Source: Clavulina sp. PMI_390 (Eukaryota > Basidiomycota > Agaricomycetes > Cantharellales > Hydnaceae). From it: a stretch of 64,000 nt of DNA. The stretch is taken from NCBI GenBank assembly GCA_015039315.1, contig WIDE01000064.1:124238-188237 (forward strand). The letters are read 5' to 3'. Both the position numbers and the translations under genes were made by a program. Positions 35,407 through 46,154 of this stretch are shown piece after piece. The notes below the pieces were generated by a model that made no database searches, had not been told where the DNA came from, and saw only the letters and a list, made by a program, of their open reading frames with translations. Position 1 is the stretch's first letter; each line of letters starts with the position of its first letter.

Positions 35407-35857
35407 GGTGATGGTTGTTGTTGCGTTCTGCTGGAGTTCGACCTTCGGCTCCGAATGTACGGTCACCACGCAAGAGAGGGTCAGATGGCGCACGTGTTCA
35501 CTTGAAACTTCTTTCGCAAGAGATCTGAAGATGAAGAACAACCGCAATGACAAGTGATGTGGGTTACTCTGTGCATCTATATGGTGTGACGTGGGTATAT
35601 GACGAGACGGCATCCAAGATGTTGGGATAGTGATGTACATCTACGCCTTGTTTCCAATCGTATTAGATTCTAGTCCAGATGGAGGATCGCGCATTCGGAA
35701 ACCCAGTAGCGGATGCGATTGAATTGCAGCACAGCTCCTTCGCAACACCTAGGTGTGCTTTCCCTTCCCTGCCAAACAACGGCCCTTGGTCTCCCGCTGT
35801 AGAGTAGATGGGCGAGTTGGGTTGCCAGTATCGGTTCAGCCTTAGCTGGCTGCAAAT

Positions 35858-37243
35858 TTACAGCTCGCTGCTGTCGTTGGTGATTTCCTGTAATGGAATT
35901 GAGCCAGGGAGTGCTAGATTGGCACAGGACTTACATAGAGAGAGAATGTCATGGGGGCTGCAATACTGGAACTCGGCTCAAAACCATTGCTAGCCAACGA
36001 AGAGAAGGCCGATTGTATTCGTCACCCCTGGTTATGGCATTGGAAAGTGTCGGGACGCGCTAGCGAGCAATACGAAGGCTTTTAGGTAACCCCGTTTGTT
36101 CCAGAAACGTATCGGGATCAACACCCTCAATATTCAATTCGAGGATGACGAGGTTCGGGGGAAGTCGTGTTATCCATCTCATTACATCCCGAGGATATAT
36201 TGATGATTCAACGTCACTGTCGTTATCGGCTGCCTCGTCAACGCGGAAGAAAAAGCGAGAGGACAAGCGAAGGGTTTCAAGGGCAGTCATGCCAGCCAGT
36301 GAGCCCATGAATGGCTCGCTCACGAGGGGATCCCATGGACCTGAATCGATAATAAGCTCCTTCAAGGAGGAAGCTTGGCCAAGAAGGCCGGGTAGCAGCG
36401 AGGTAAGGGTGTAATGCTCGTATGCCTCGTCCAGCTCGCCAAACTCATACTCGAACCGCCTTGAGCTATTAGGTATTGTGAGTATTTTACCAAGACACGA
36501 GCCCTCAGCTCCACAGTCAATAAAGCGTAGATCGGTGATAGGTGATGATTTTTGAACTATTTCATACCCACCATCCGATTTGGGTGAACGGCAGAGATGC
36601 AGCATCATCTACAGGCGTAGGATTATGGGATCGCCCTACCCCGACACGAGAGACTGGAGCAGCGCCAGCGCTATATTGGTCGTTCTCACCGTGGAGTGAG
36701 AAGACGGTGAGTTTTTTGATGCACGGGAGAGTTGTAAAGGGTACAATCTCATTAGTAAGGAAGCCACTCTATAAGGTAAAAAGTAAGATTGGAACATGGA
36801 AGGGTTGTGTGAAGAAGACATACACTCATTACTTTCTCCAGTAGAAAGAGGTTCGAGATCGACTTAAGGCCAGCAGGGATACCGCCTACGAAGGTCGCGA
36901 AGCAAGAATGCGTGAGGTACTGTACGCTATGACAAGTGCGGATTTCAAGACCTTTAAGTTTAGGAAGGAGATGAAGCAGAGCGATCATAATTCCGTTCAC
37001 ACCCCCATATACAATAAGGCCATTTCTCAGTCCCACTTTAGGTAGAGCTGCGAATATGGTTTGTAGATCAGTGTGACCAGTCTTGGTCGGGCCGAATTGT
37101 TCGAGTGTCTTTAGATCCTCCGTTTCTCCACATATAGTGTCATGAAGGTTAGCCGGCTCTTTCACCTCATCCTCAGAACTTGACACAGGGGAGCTCCAAC
37201 CGCAAGCTTCGGCTCCGAATACTTCCTTGCCAAGAAGTGCCAA
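35858..37243 (-). pseudogene. F-box family pseudogene (FBX4), N-terminus lost, with frameshifts and a stop
   Basis: Similar to FBX3 over its middle and C-terminus (LRNGLIVYGGVNGIMIALLH, IPAGLKSISNL, SPITDLRFIDC, LKELIIDSGPWDPL). Three lesions are visible. Near 36590 the frame switches between PFTQIG and GGYEIVQKSSPI. At 36060-36062 an in-frame TAG follows LRIAR, although the homologous sequence (RVPTLSNAI) continues beyond it. At 35953-35957 a run of five G on the plus strand puts PMTFSLY out of frame with the preceding PVLQPP. The F-box-coding 5' end is missing: sequence like the FBX3 5' leader (CTTCGGCTCCGAAT) sits directly before the middle of the gene, next to a tandem 10-bp duplication at 37230-37249. 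Not expected to make a functional F-box protein. Confidence 0.7.
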
Positions 37244-37486
37244 GAAGTGGTGTCAAACGACGCGAGCATTTGCATGAAGGGGGAGGTGAAAGCGAATCAT
37301 CGCCTGGGTTAGAGTGGCACGGCACCCTCTCTGGCACATCACGACGATGGGCGAGATCGTCGCCGTTGCAAGATACAAACACGAGGCGTGGTGGTGGCGG
37401 CATATATGTGTCGCTACGATCATCCCTTTCTTTAACGAAATATTCCTTGGGTAGAAGCTCGCATGTAAGACATCGTGCATGCATAT

Positions 37487-37497
37487 ATATAAGTCTG
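37487..37497 (+). promoter_or_regulatory. Possible TATA box of the short array member
   Basis: TATATATAAG about 190 bp before the start codon at 37680; suggestive only. Confidence 0.3.
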
Positions 37498-37679
37498 TAG
37501 TGCAGACTCGCTCGCAACACAACACGTGGGAGTGTTTTAGCCTGCTTGTCACCAAAAGGCGCCAGGTCTCACGCTACGCAGCAGCAACAACAAACCACCG
37601 AGACCATCTTTCCCATCAATATTCGCCGGTTTCCAGATAATTTAGACGACTATTAATCCTCGAGATCTCATATCGAGCA

Positions 37680-38216
37680 ATGATTGGCTATCCTCGTTGT
37701 TTCATCCTTTTCAAATCTTGGCTTCTCATGTCACTCCTCACCATGGCATCGGCACAACGCCTTGCCGGTATCTCAGGCTCTGACTGCGTTGATCAGATCT
37801 ATACGGGAGTCCAAACATACTGGTGCTCTCAGAGCCAGTGCAATGTTAACGTTTGCAAGTAAGACGCCAAGACATCCATCTCATGACCCAGCCTCGTCCA
37901 TGACCAATGATCCTGCATAGTTCCAATTATCAGAATTGGCTATTCCAAACCCTCATGACCGCTTGCACAAACTCTTGGCCGGACGAAGATGTCCCAGCTG
38001 TATCACAGAGCAGATGCAATGGTTAGTCTCATTCTTTCGATGAGTGTCCTAGAATAAGTTATGTCATATCTGATCGTTAATATGTCCCTGTGATCACTTC
38101 CAGGAAAAAAGAGTGATGCGGCACCAGTAAACCCACCTCCAATGATGGTTGTGACCCTCGCCATGGCAGTTAGCCTAAGTGCAGTTGGATATCAATTATA
38201 TGGAGCCGGGGTATAA
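37680..38216 (+). CDS. Short secreted member of the array family, probably GPI-anchored
   Basis: The first exon gives MIGYPRCFILFKSWLLMSLL and a signal peptide ending near ASAQ, then SDCVDQIYTGVQTYWCSQSQ and CNVNVC. A GTAAG intron leads to NWLFQTLMTACTNSWPDED and SQSRCNG; a second intron (about 38020-38102) leads to KKSDAAPVNPPPMM plus a hydrophobic end VVTLAMAVSLSAVGYQLYGA and a stop. The small/polar linker followed by a hydrophobic C-terminus is typical of a GPI-anchor signal, although a tail anchor is not excluded. The ectodomain matches that of the long member at 39.2 kb (CTEQIYTDVDT; CNANIC; YACQYI). It lacks the glycine-rich membrane segment and His-Ala repeat. Viewed as a single frame it looks like a truncated 60-residue ORF, but the downstream exons keep the frame. 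Confidence 0.6.
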
Positions 38217-39176
38217 ATAGCGGGCCGAAAGTGACTAGGTTCGTCCCATACTAATATATTTCATGCGCCTGCTCGTTCAGGGCTGTGTTCGGACTCAATC
38301 GTTGACTGCTCTCGCTTTCGCACGTTTCTCCACTCAGCTGCACCCCCATCACAACCAAGCCCAGACTTTGCGCCGAACCCATTCAACAGCATTTCAAATG
38401 ATCCCTCCGAGAACCGACAACGTCCTCAATCAAGGCATGTCACGAGGACTTTTTGCGATCCGGTTCATGGAGAGCGGCATCTGTAGCATCCCTAAACTGG
38501 GTCGCAGAGACAATGACGAATCCGCCAATTTTGCGCAACGGCCATCGTGAATCTTCGTAAATCCCGTCTGTGATCTGTACGTACATTATATTCACTTGAT
38601 CTACGCTCAACAATCAACTTTGCCCTTGGGGTCTCAATGCAACCGCCTTGGAAGAAAGAGACGGTTAGGATATTTTGAGTATTCGGGTCTCGTCCTCAAC
38701 TGTCATCCTCGTCATCGAAACGCAAATTTCGGCAACTCCTGCTCGGTTCAGTTCGTTGCTACTAGAGGCGACGCGAACTAGCTGATCTCAGTTTTCTGTT
38801 CGCATTTCCCCCTCTCCAAGCCACCTCTATCTCATCGTGCACTTAATCTCATCGCCACGAGCCCAATGTCACTGTCAGAATCCCACCATCAGTTTTCCCA
38901 TTCAGTCGTGGACAATCCATCTGCAATAGAAAACGTGCCTGACATGCTGTGCAAATACGATCGGGAGAAACCAGACTACCAGTTGAGTATTATATATTGG
39001 GGGTGACTGCCGCCAGTGTATTGATACCTATACTTGGACAGCTCTCAGCGATCACGCTGAGATGACAGTTATAACAAGGGCCACTCTTGGCAATGCCGGT
39101 TTCCTCCCTTTCTCAGCGCTGCTGTCAACACTCTGATCCCCCCCTTCGCTGCTCTAGCTTGGCCTCTTACCTCAGG
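38217..39176. other. Intergenic region
   Basis: About 960 bp between the two plus-strand array members. No coding exon with family similarity was found. Confidence 0.45.
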
Positions 39177-40663
39177 ATGCCGATAAACGGTGCTCTTCTG
39201 ATATGCCTCTGCGTTCTGTTGTGTGTCGCGCTCGTATCGGCACAGAATCTCACGGACTCGTCCTGCACGGAGCAGATTTATACCGACGTGGATACGTGTA
39301 AGCTGTTTAGGGTTTTCAGACTTCCCAGGCGTCGCTGAACCCCCGCAAACGATGACTCAGGCGTGTCTTGCTACTATGGGACGTTCCAAAACATCATGTG
39401 CGAGTATTATAGTGATTGCAATGCCAACATTTGCACGTACGCCAATAGACGCCTGCCTTTTTGCAATGATGGGCAATGTGACTCTGACATGACCAATACT
39501 CTTATCATTAGTGGGAACAATCGGCTGTACTTCAATGAGATCGTCTATGCCTGTCAGTACATCAGCAATAACGTCGGCAGCGCCGTCACCAAGGCGCTCG
39601 ATGATAAATGTGAGCGATGACACGAGTTTTCAAACGTTCGATCATTCCTTATGTAGTCTCGCTTCCACTTTTAGACTGTGGCGGAGGCAAAAAGAAGGCT
39701 GGAGCCATTGCTGGTGGCATAATTGGTGGCCTTGCTGGTGTAGCAGCTATTGGATTTGTTGGTGCTATTGGCTATCACGCCTTCGTCCACTCAGTGCCAG
39801 TGATCGCCAAGCTGGGCTTTGCTGGAGCAGGTGCTGGTGCCGCTGCTGCAGGAGCTAGTGCCGCCGGGGCGAGCGCCTCCGCATCATCCGGCGCTGGTTC
39901 GAAGGGCATGGCTGCTGCTGCTCACGGTGCTGCCGCTGCCCATGCCGCCCACGCTGCTCATGCTGCCCACGCTGCAAACGGTGCTCACGCTGCGAACGGA
40001 GCGAACGCAGCTCATGCTGGGCACGCGGCCCATGCTGCCCATGGTGGCCATGCAGCCCACGGAACCCATGCTACTCACGCTATCGATCATTCAGCCAGCG
40101 CGGGCCATACCGGTACAGCGATGGGTCACAGCACCATGGGACATGCCGTAGGACAAGCTGGGGCACAAGCACCCTTTGCGCATGATGGAGGAGCTTCACA
40201 GATGGCACCTAACGCAACTGGACAAGCTTCGAGCGGTGGATCTTTCCCTGGTCAGGCATCCTCAGGCGGAGGGGTCGCAGGTCAAGGCTTTGGACCCAAC
40301 GTGTCTACACTTCCTCCTGGAGCAGCTCCTGCTGGCAGTGCCGCGCCGGTTGTTATTCCTCCTATTGCTCCATTCCGCTGGAACTTCCTTGGGCGAAAGA
40401 AGGCGGACGACGAGGAGCAACAGAGCCTTTCCGCCCCACCCCAAATGGCCCATGTACCTATCGCTGGTTCGATCAGCTTCCCAGGGACAACCAGCAATAG
40501 CTTGAACACACCCAGCACTGGTCGCGCGGATTCGTACGGCATGCCTAGCCCATCTCTCAATAGCGCACCTCTTCAAACTGTCGACCAGCATGGCCCATAT
40601 TCTCCGCCGAGCTTCCCTCCTGAACACCTGCCGAACACAATTCAATATTCGGGCTCGAGGTGA
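39177..40663 (+). CDS. Array family member A: signal peptide, Cys-rich ectodomain, Gly-rich membrane segment, His-Ala repeat tail
   Basis: The ATG at 39177 gives a clear signal peptide (INGALLICLCVLLCVALVSA). The ectodomain has SSCTEQIYTDVDTC, then after an intron with GTAAGC comes VSCYYGTFQNIMCEYY, CNANIC and, after another intron, LYFNEIVYACQY. The last intron (about 39611-39674) joins CGGGKKKAGAIAGGIIGGLA, a glycine-zipper-like hydrophobic span. Then comes AGAGAGAAAAG and about 70 residues of H-A-A-H, H-A-G and H-A-N repeats, a Gly/Ser/Pro-rich linker, FRWNFLGRKKADDEEQQ, which corresponds to the W-x-W motif of the minus-strand copies, and the end IQYSGSR. No enzyme domain is visible. Topology is probably type I with the repeats inside, by analogy with fungal wall-stress sensors; that is inference. 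It lies on the opposite strand to the main array. Confidence 0.65.
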
Positions 40664-41185
40664 TTTGGTTCACCTACAGGCCACCCCGCTTGACACAAAT
40701 ATAACTCTCTCATACCCTCACTATCATTCTCATTCATAACACTCATTTCTTGGGCCATACATCGGTTGTTGGTGTCGTGTACCGGGCCACGTAGACTCCC
40801 CTTACACACTGGCGTATCTATCTTGTATACTATTTGCCCCCGTTACACGGATTGCGGGGGCCTTTCTTTTCAACTTTTCGTTTGCGCTTCGCGCCAAATG
40901 TTTTACGGATCAACTATCAAAGGAAATCGAATCATTGGGGTTTTTGGTATTTTGGCCGTCCTGATTTGTTCACTAGGCGCGAGTATCGCAAACTTGATAA
41001 GCATCCTCACGTCCGCAAGCTGAGGCCCTCCAGATGGCGCCTCTGGCTCGCAAGATCCTGTAGTATCGGCCCTCATCCTCAGCAAAAATCCAACAAACGC
41101 TCGATGGAACCACAAATATATATGAATTTTCAGATCAAACATCCATTCTCCTTGAATTCCATGACATTATACAACAAGTAGCCCA
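40664..41185. other. Intergenic region (convergent 3' ends)
   Basis: About 520 bp between convergent genes; no gene recognised. Confidence 0.45.
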
Positions 41186-42692
41186 TCAAGCCTCGTACTG
41201 GGGCAGAGCTTCTTCGCCCACACCGCGACTGGCACCCCCATCGGTCGCGCCAAAATCCTCGATGATTGTCAGCGGAACGTGATGAGGCTTGACAGCGCGC
41301 TGACGGATGGTCTGAGCATTGGGTGAGATCTTGAGTGCGTACTGTAGGAGATGAGAATTGTTGGTTAGATCTGACCTCCACAGCGCTCAACAGGGTTTGG
41401 CGAAGGGGCTGGGTGATACTCACATAAACGGCGATCACCGAGAAGCGGAACGGAAGCATCGTATCTCTAGGGATACGCACATCACCCTCCATCTTCCATC
41501 CACCAGTACTAGACTCGGCATCCCGCCAGAGTCTCAATCCCGATGCCCTCGCAATGACATCGACCAAGACCGCCTTTCCATCAGCCTCGAAGTAGTTGAG
41601 CTCCCCGCGAAGGGCAGTGGCCCCAAGAAGGGTGCAGCGAACAAGCGTGATTGACCAGGCGGCAGGGTTTGCCAGCTCTGGGATATCGTCGCTGTTCGAG
41701 GCCAGAGTGAATGGAATGAAAGTCCCGCGAGCAAAGGTAAGGGACATCGGAAGCGCCACCTATTGTAGGCAACGGGGGAGATTTGGTGAGGCTCGAGCTG
41801 TGCGGGAAGCAACGACGGACGAACCTCGAAGCGAGTTCCAGCAACAGAGAATGAGGACTTGTTCCAGTTGGGCAGAGTCGGGACTGCCGCTACCGTTGGA
41901 ACACTTCATCATCACAAAAGGGGTAGGTGGCAAGACGGCGCACGTCTACTTACCCGTGAGCTGAGAGCCCATACCAGCAGCAAATGGCAAAGCCATAATC
42001 TGAGGAATATAGCGAAACGCCGTCGCCAGCCTACCATACAAAGGACCAATCATGAGCCTCTCTGGCGCTCATATCGCCGAGCGAGACATGTCTCGTTCCG
42101 CTCGACGAAGAAAATGGGAAGCGGTAACCGACACCACATCCGTCGCCAAAAACCCTCCGCGCTTCACAACAACCTCAACGGAGTACTCGATGCAGACACC
42201 CTTGCCTGGCTCAGCGTAGCTGGGAGGAAGGGTGAATTGCATCCCACCGCCTACCGAAACACTCGCAGGGAGAGCAAGCGCGAACGGCCAGCTGTGAGGG
42301 CCGGGTCCGTCGAGCGTGACTTTGCCGTTGCGAGTCTTCGGGGGCCAGAGCAAATCGGAAAGGTTGAGGAAGGTCATGTTGGGCACCATCGCCGCGTTGG
42401 TTGGAGCACTGGATTTGTTAGCCGAGACAAGAGGCCGCACGCGTCCGCAGACTCTGACAGCGATCTCACGAACGGGCACCTTTACGATATCGGTCAAAGA
42501 TGCTGTTCCACGAACGACAGAGTCATTAAAGTAAACCGGTACCGCACCTGAAGCTGGCATTTCGACATCAGCACTGATAGCTCCAAATCCACGCACACGC
42601 TCGCCTGTGATGGAGAGGCGAAGCGAGGACTGAGCATTGGAACCGAAAGACTTGATGTAGGTGAAGACTGGGTCGAGAGGTGGACTTGACAT
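41186..42692 (-). CDS. Arrestin-like (alpha-arrestin fold) domain protein
   Basis: The protein begins MSSPPLDPVFTYIKSFG and continues SSLRLSITGERVRGFGAISA and VPVYFNDSVVRGTASL, the pattern of an arrestin N-terminal beta-sandwich. Next come WPFALALPASVSV and CIEYSVEVVVKRGGFLATDV, where arrestin-like proteins have the HxFxFxLP..PPSF and Y.V.A.l strands. Short exons (VGRLATAFRYIPQIMALPFA) and a C-terminal domain (MSLTFARGTFIPFTLASNSD, LPFRFSVIAVY) follow. The last exon ends EEALPQYEA at 41186. Alpha-arrestins are adaptors that bring Nedd4-type ubiquitin ligases to membrane transporters; I see LPQY but no clear PPxY, so an adaptor role is unproven. At least four exons; it sits inside the array region without sequence relation to it. 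Confidence 0.65.
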
Positions 42693-43582
42693 CGGAGCGA
42701 CGGGGGAGGTGGATGGGTACTGTTCCTAGATGTGCGATGGGTTGACATCAGGATACCTCGTACACAAAGGAAGTGATGATGTCCACCTCAGATTGTTGGT
42801 TTGGAGTTGTCATATTCGGCAAAGATGCTAAGATCGAGAGGGTTGGTTTTTGGGGGGAGAGTCGGAAGTGTGCAGCTGATCGAGTTCTTAAATACCTGGT
42901 CGAGTCATTTTCTCAGCACATGACCCATTGAGTCTGAGATAAGACGCGATCTCACCACATATCGCCTTAGCGAGTGCCAAGCGATAGGAATAACGGCATG
43001 GATGTTGATACTGTGGCAACGGGCCCGTGCCTGCAGGTTGGCACATGTATCCCTGGATTTGAGGTGGTGGTTGATCTTATTCAGAGCAAGTGAGGCCCCT
43101 CAAGATCTGGCGCCCCGCATCCGACTCATAATACGCTACATAATAGGGAATGGATTGATAGGGCGGGAACCCGAAAGTGAATCAAGCGTGGAGGAAGAGA
43201 AAAACAAACTATACAAGTGAGCCAAATGCTGGTTGAGGTCGATAGGGTGCAGTAATTGGGAGCGAAAAAGCGAGATATTCTCTTCAGTTTACCATATGAA
43301 TGGTGCCTGTAATCAGTAATCTGATGCAGGTCCCCGAGGAACAAAGACTAGTCTGCCCATCTCGTGCTCATGGAAGAGAGTAGCGCCGAAGGATGGACGG
43401 CCGCGATAAAGAAGGTTTGGGCAAGAGAAGCTATTGTCGCACGGTAACACGGGTTTAGAACCCGTCAAAGAGTCAATGGAAAGGATGGAACATAATTGAG
43501 CATTAGCTGTGGTAATGGTGTCGGCTGGTAAGATACAATTATCCTGGGGTCAAGTATAGGAGGGAGTGTGGGGGGAAGACGG
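42693..43582. other. Intergenic region
   Basis: About 890 bp. It contains a small perfect hairpin, ACGGGTT-TAG-AACCCGT, at 43449-43465; otherwise nothing is recognised. Confidence 0.4.
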
Positions 43583-44163
43583 TCATATTGATGCTGCTGA
43601 CGACTGGGAAGCCTCAGATGATGGCGCGGATGGAGGGATAGGAGATTTTGCTGCATCAAGCATTGTTGGTGCTCGGACGAGGTTGGGGATTTGCCCTTGT
43701 AGACGATGGAATGGGCTCGCTACGCCATCCGGCGAATTCCACTGCTCATTCAGCAAGCCGGCCTATGAGTAAGAGAAAGAGTGATTCAGTAAGCCATACA
43801 GGGAAAAAGGTTCAGCATAAAGTCAAGTTCGGCCACACGCACGGAATCCAGCAAATGAACGACAGTCTTGGTGGGCTCTGCGCCAACGCCAACCCAGTAC
43901 CGCAGCCTGTCCACACTCCATTCGACACGCTTGTCGGGTCGCGCGGGATCTTTCTTGTCTAGACCCTTCAGTGTCCTGTGCGCGTCCTCAACCGTCCACA
44001 CCTTGTTTTTGTCCTGCCGCATACGCAGCTTGGGGTCATAGATGCCGAGAATTTCGAGGGGTTTGGCATCACGCCGTTTTTTGGCGTCAACGACAACGAT
44101 GTGGTAGTGGGTCGTGAGCTTGGTCGCACCTGGAGGACGTGCTAGACGGATTCGGACGACCAT
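43583..44163 (-). CDS. MRPS16: Mitochondrial small-subunit ribosomal protein bS16m
   Basis: bS16 is an assembly protein of the small ribosomal subunit. The start MVVRIRLARPPGATKLTTHY is the conserved N-terminus, followed by HIVVVDAKKRRDAKPLEILG and IYDPKLR. Then come VEWSVDRLRYWVGVGAEPTK and TVVHLLDSVR, the diagnostic S16 core. I join a second exon after SVR (GTGTGGCC donor at about 43845, CATAG acceptor at about 43770), giving AGLLNEQWNSPDGVAS and a Ser/Pro-rich tail to a TGA at 43583; without splicing the frame would end at 43786. An in-frame upstream extension lacks conservation, so I use the ATG at 44163. A mitochondrial location follows from this being a bacterial-type S16 in the nuclear genome. 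Confidence 0.85.
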
Positions 44164-44476
44164 TGCTGGCTTTTGGGGTGGGTTGTTTGGTTCGAATGGT
44201 GCTTGTTTGTGCCGAAGACGCTTCCCCAATTCTGTCACTCGCTTGGGTGAGCAAGTTGAGATATATAGTTACATTCGAATCTGTGCCTGCAATTAGTTGT
44301 AGAAGTGTGCGAAAGCTACTAATATTATCCACTACTGGTCCCCTCCTCGGCATACAGAACACCCGAGCAGAGTGACAAACGAACAAAAGCGCATTGCGTC
44401 ACCAAGGGGCAAGCATCGTCCGGGACCATTGAACTGCTAGCTAAGCGATGTGTGCCTTTTATCCCACCAATGAAGG

Positions 44477-46154
44477 CTAGCTTTGACGGCTCTCGCTTGA
44501 CTCGAGGCGAGCGTAGGGCCCAGGACGGCTGCTATATCACCACGTCTATTCGGTCAGCAACATCTAAGTGCCAACCAATCAGGAGACTCACGTGTTATAC
44601 TCGATGGTACTTGGCAGATTTGTACCCTGTGGGAGAGTGTCCGGGCCGCTATTGCCTCCACGAGGTAGATTGGCATTGAGAAGAGGCGCGTTCTGGGTGA
44701 CGGGAACGGGCATCCCAAGTGCATCGGAATTCATGTTAATACCCACTGTGGGGACGACTGGAGCCGGAACTGGAGCCGGGAAGCTTGGCTGTCCAACGCC
44801 ACCACCCATACCACCAGCAGCGAAATGACCGCCCATCGTGACGGGCCCAACGATCGGGACTTGAACCATCTGCCCAGCCAACGTAATACGCTCGTTCTCC
44901 CTGCGCTGCGCCTCTTCGTCCTCAGCCTCCTTCCTTGAACGCCCGAGCCACCTCCACCTGTTCGTCTGGCTTGGGCGGATCGCACCTGGCGGGGCGTACG
45001 GGATGGTGGCAGCTGGAGATGCGGCAGTAGTATTGGGGGCCATGCCAGCTCCTTCAGCCCCACCAGCTGAGTTCGCGCCGAGGGGCGCTGAGGATCCACT
45101 GGGTGCTGCGTTAGCGCCGTGTCCAGGGAACGAAGGTCCTCCCGCTGCTCCTTGGCCTCCATTCGCGCCTGGTCCCATATGAGACGCACCCCCGCCTGGT
45201 GATGCGCCGAAAGGCCCTTGGCCTGTCGCTCCAACAGAGTGGCCGACACCGCCATCTGGGCTAAAGGTAGGGCCACCACCGGGAGAATTCGGACCGACCG
45301 TCGTTCCATTTCCCATCCCACCCGCACCTTGTCCTGTATGGACAGCATGGGCACCATCGGCACCATGGCCTGCATGACCCGCGTGGCCCGCATGGCCAGC
45401 GTGACCAGCATGAGCGCCATGAACACCATGAGCGGCTCCCGCACCAGTGGTTCCGGCAGAATGAGATGCTCCTCCACTCGATGCACCTCCGGCTGCAGCA
45501 CTCGCTCCCGCCCCAGCGCCAAAGATCCCAAGTTTTGCTAGTGCAGGGATAGCGGTGACCGAGGTGTGAACAATAATTGCACCCAATACTCCGATTGCAG
45601 CAATCCCAGCCAGCCCGCCGATAACGCCGCCAGCAATTGTACCTGGCGACGGACCAGGCTTTTGGCTATCTTGACGAACTTTATATCGGCGAGAAATGAT
45701 CTTCAGAAATGCTATCCATCGGCAACTGAAGGGACGTACACCTCCTATCATATGCATCCCGAACAGCCTGATCGTCATTTATAAGAGCCTCGCAGTAATA
45801 AACAACCAGGTTTCCAATCCCCAAAATGTTCAAGCTAGGAGTCGATGCCGAGGCGTTTAACAGGGACTTGGATAGCATATGAAGATTTGGCGCTGGACTT
45901 ACTCGCACAGTGATTTCCCGCAGTAGGTAGTCGAGAAGGCACACTGGGTTTCCTTGAATGCACTATAAAAGCATTGGACACGTATCGATAGTTCTCGGTC
46001 TAGTGGATAATGCTATCAGGTGTGGAGAGTGGTATTCACATGAATCAGCATTCGCAAAAGTCATTCCATTGCACGACCCGTATTGCGCCATCGTAATTTT
46101 CACAGAGAGGATGAACGCAAAAGTGTAAAGAAGAAGACGTGGGAACAGGATCAT
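44477..46154 (-). CDS. Array family member B (possible frameshift at exon 2)
   Basis: The signal peptide starts MILFPRLLLYTFAFILSVKI and is followed by YGSCNGMTFANADS. Exon 3 carries YYCEALINDDQAVRDAYDRR, then PGPSPGTIAGGVIGGLAGIA and AIIVHTSVTAIPALAKLG form the membrane region. An AHAGHAGHAGHAGHG repeat, a Gly/Pro-rich linker, NRWRWLGRSRKEAEDEEAQ and APLLNANLPRGG follow. The visible stop after IEYNT (44588) lies in a GTGAGT donor; the acceptor GATATAG leads to a last exon TSRPGPYARLESSESRQS ending at 44477, as in three other copies. At the exon 2 acceptor (near 45962) one base appears missing relative to paralogues, so the YCGKSLC-coding exon is out of frame with exon 1. The gene may therefore be decaying or use a different splice site. 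Confidence 0.55.

Noticed and set aside
37680..37862. Reading the first short array member as a 60-residue truncated gene
   Set aside because: The stop lies in a GTAAG intron; two further exons keep the frame and complete the cysteine pattern and a hydrophobic C-terminus.
43449..43465. Hairpin ACGGGTT-TAG-AACCCGT as part of a tRNA or terminator
   Set aside because: No T-loop consensus, acceptor stem or cloverleaf could be built around it; a 7-bp stem can arise by chance.
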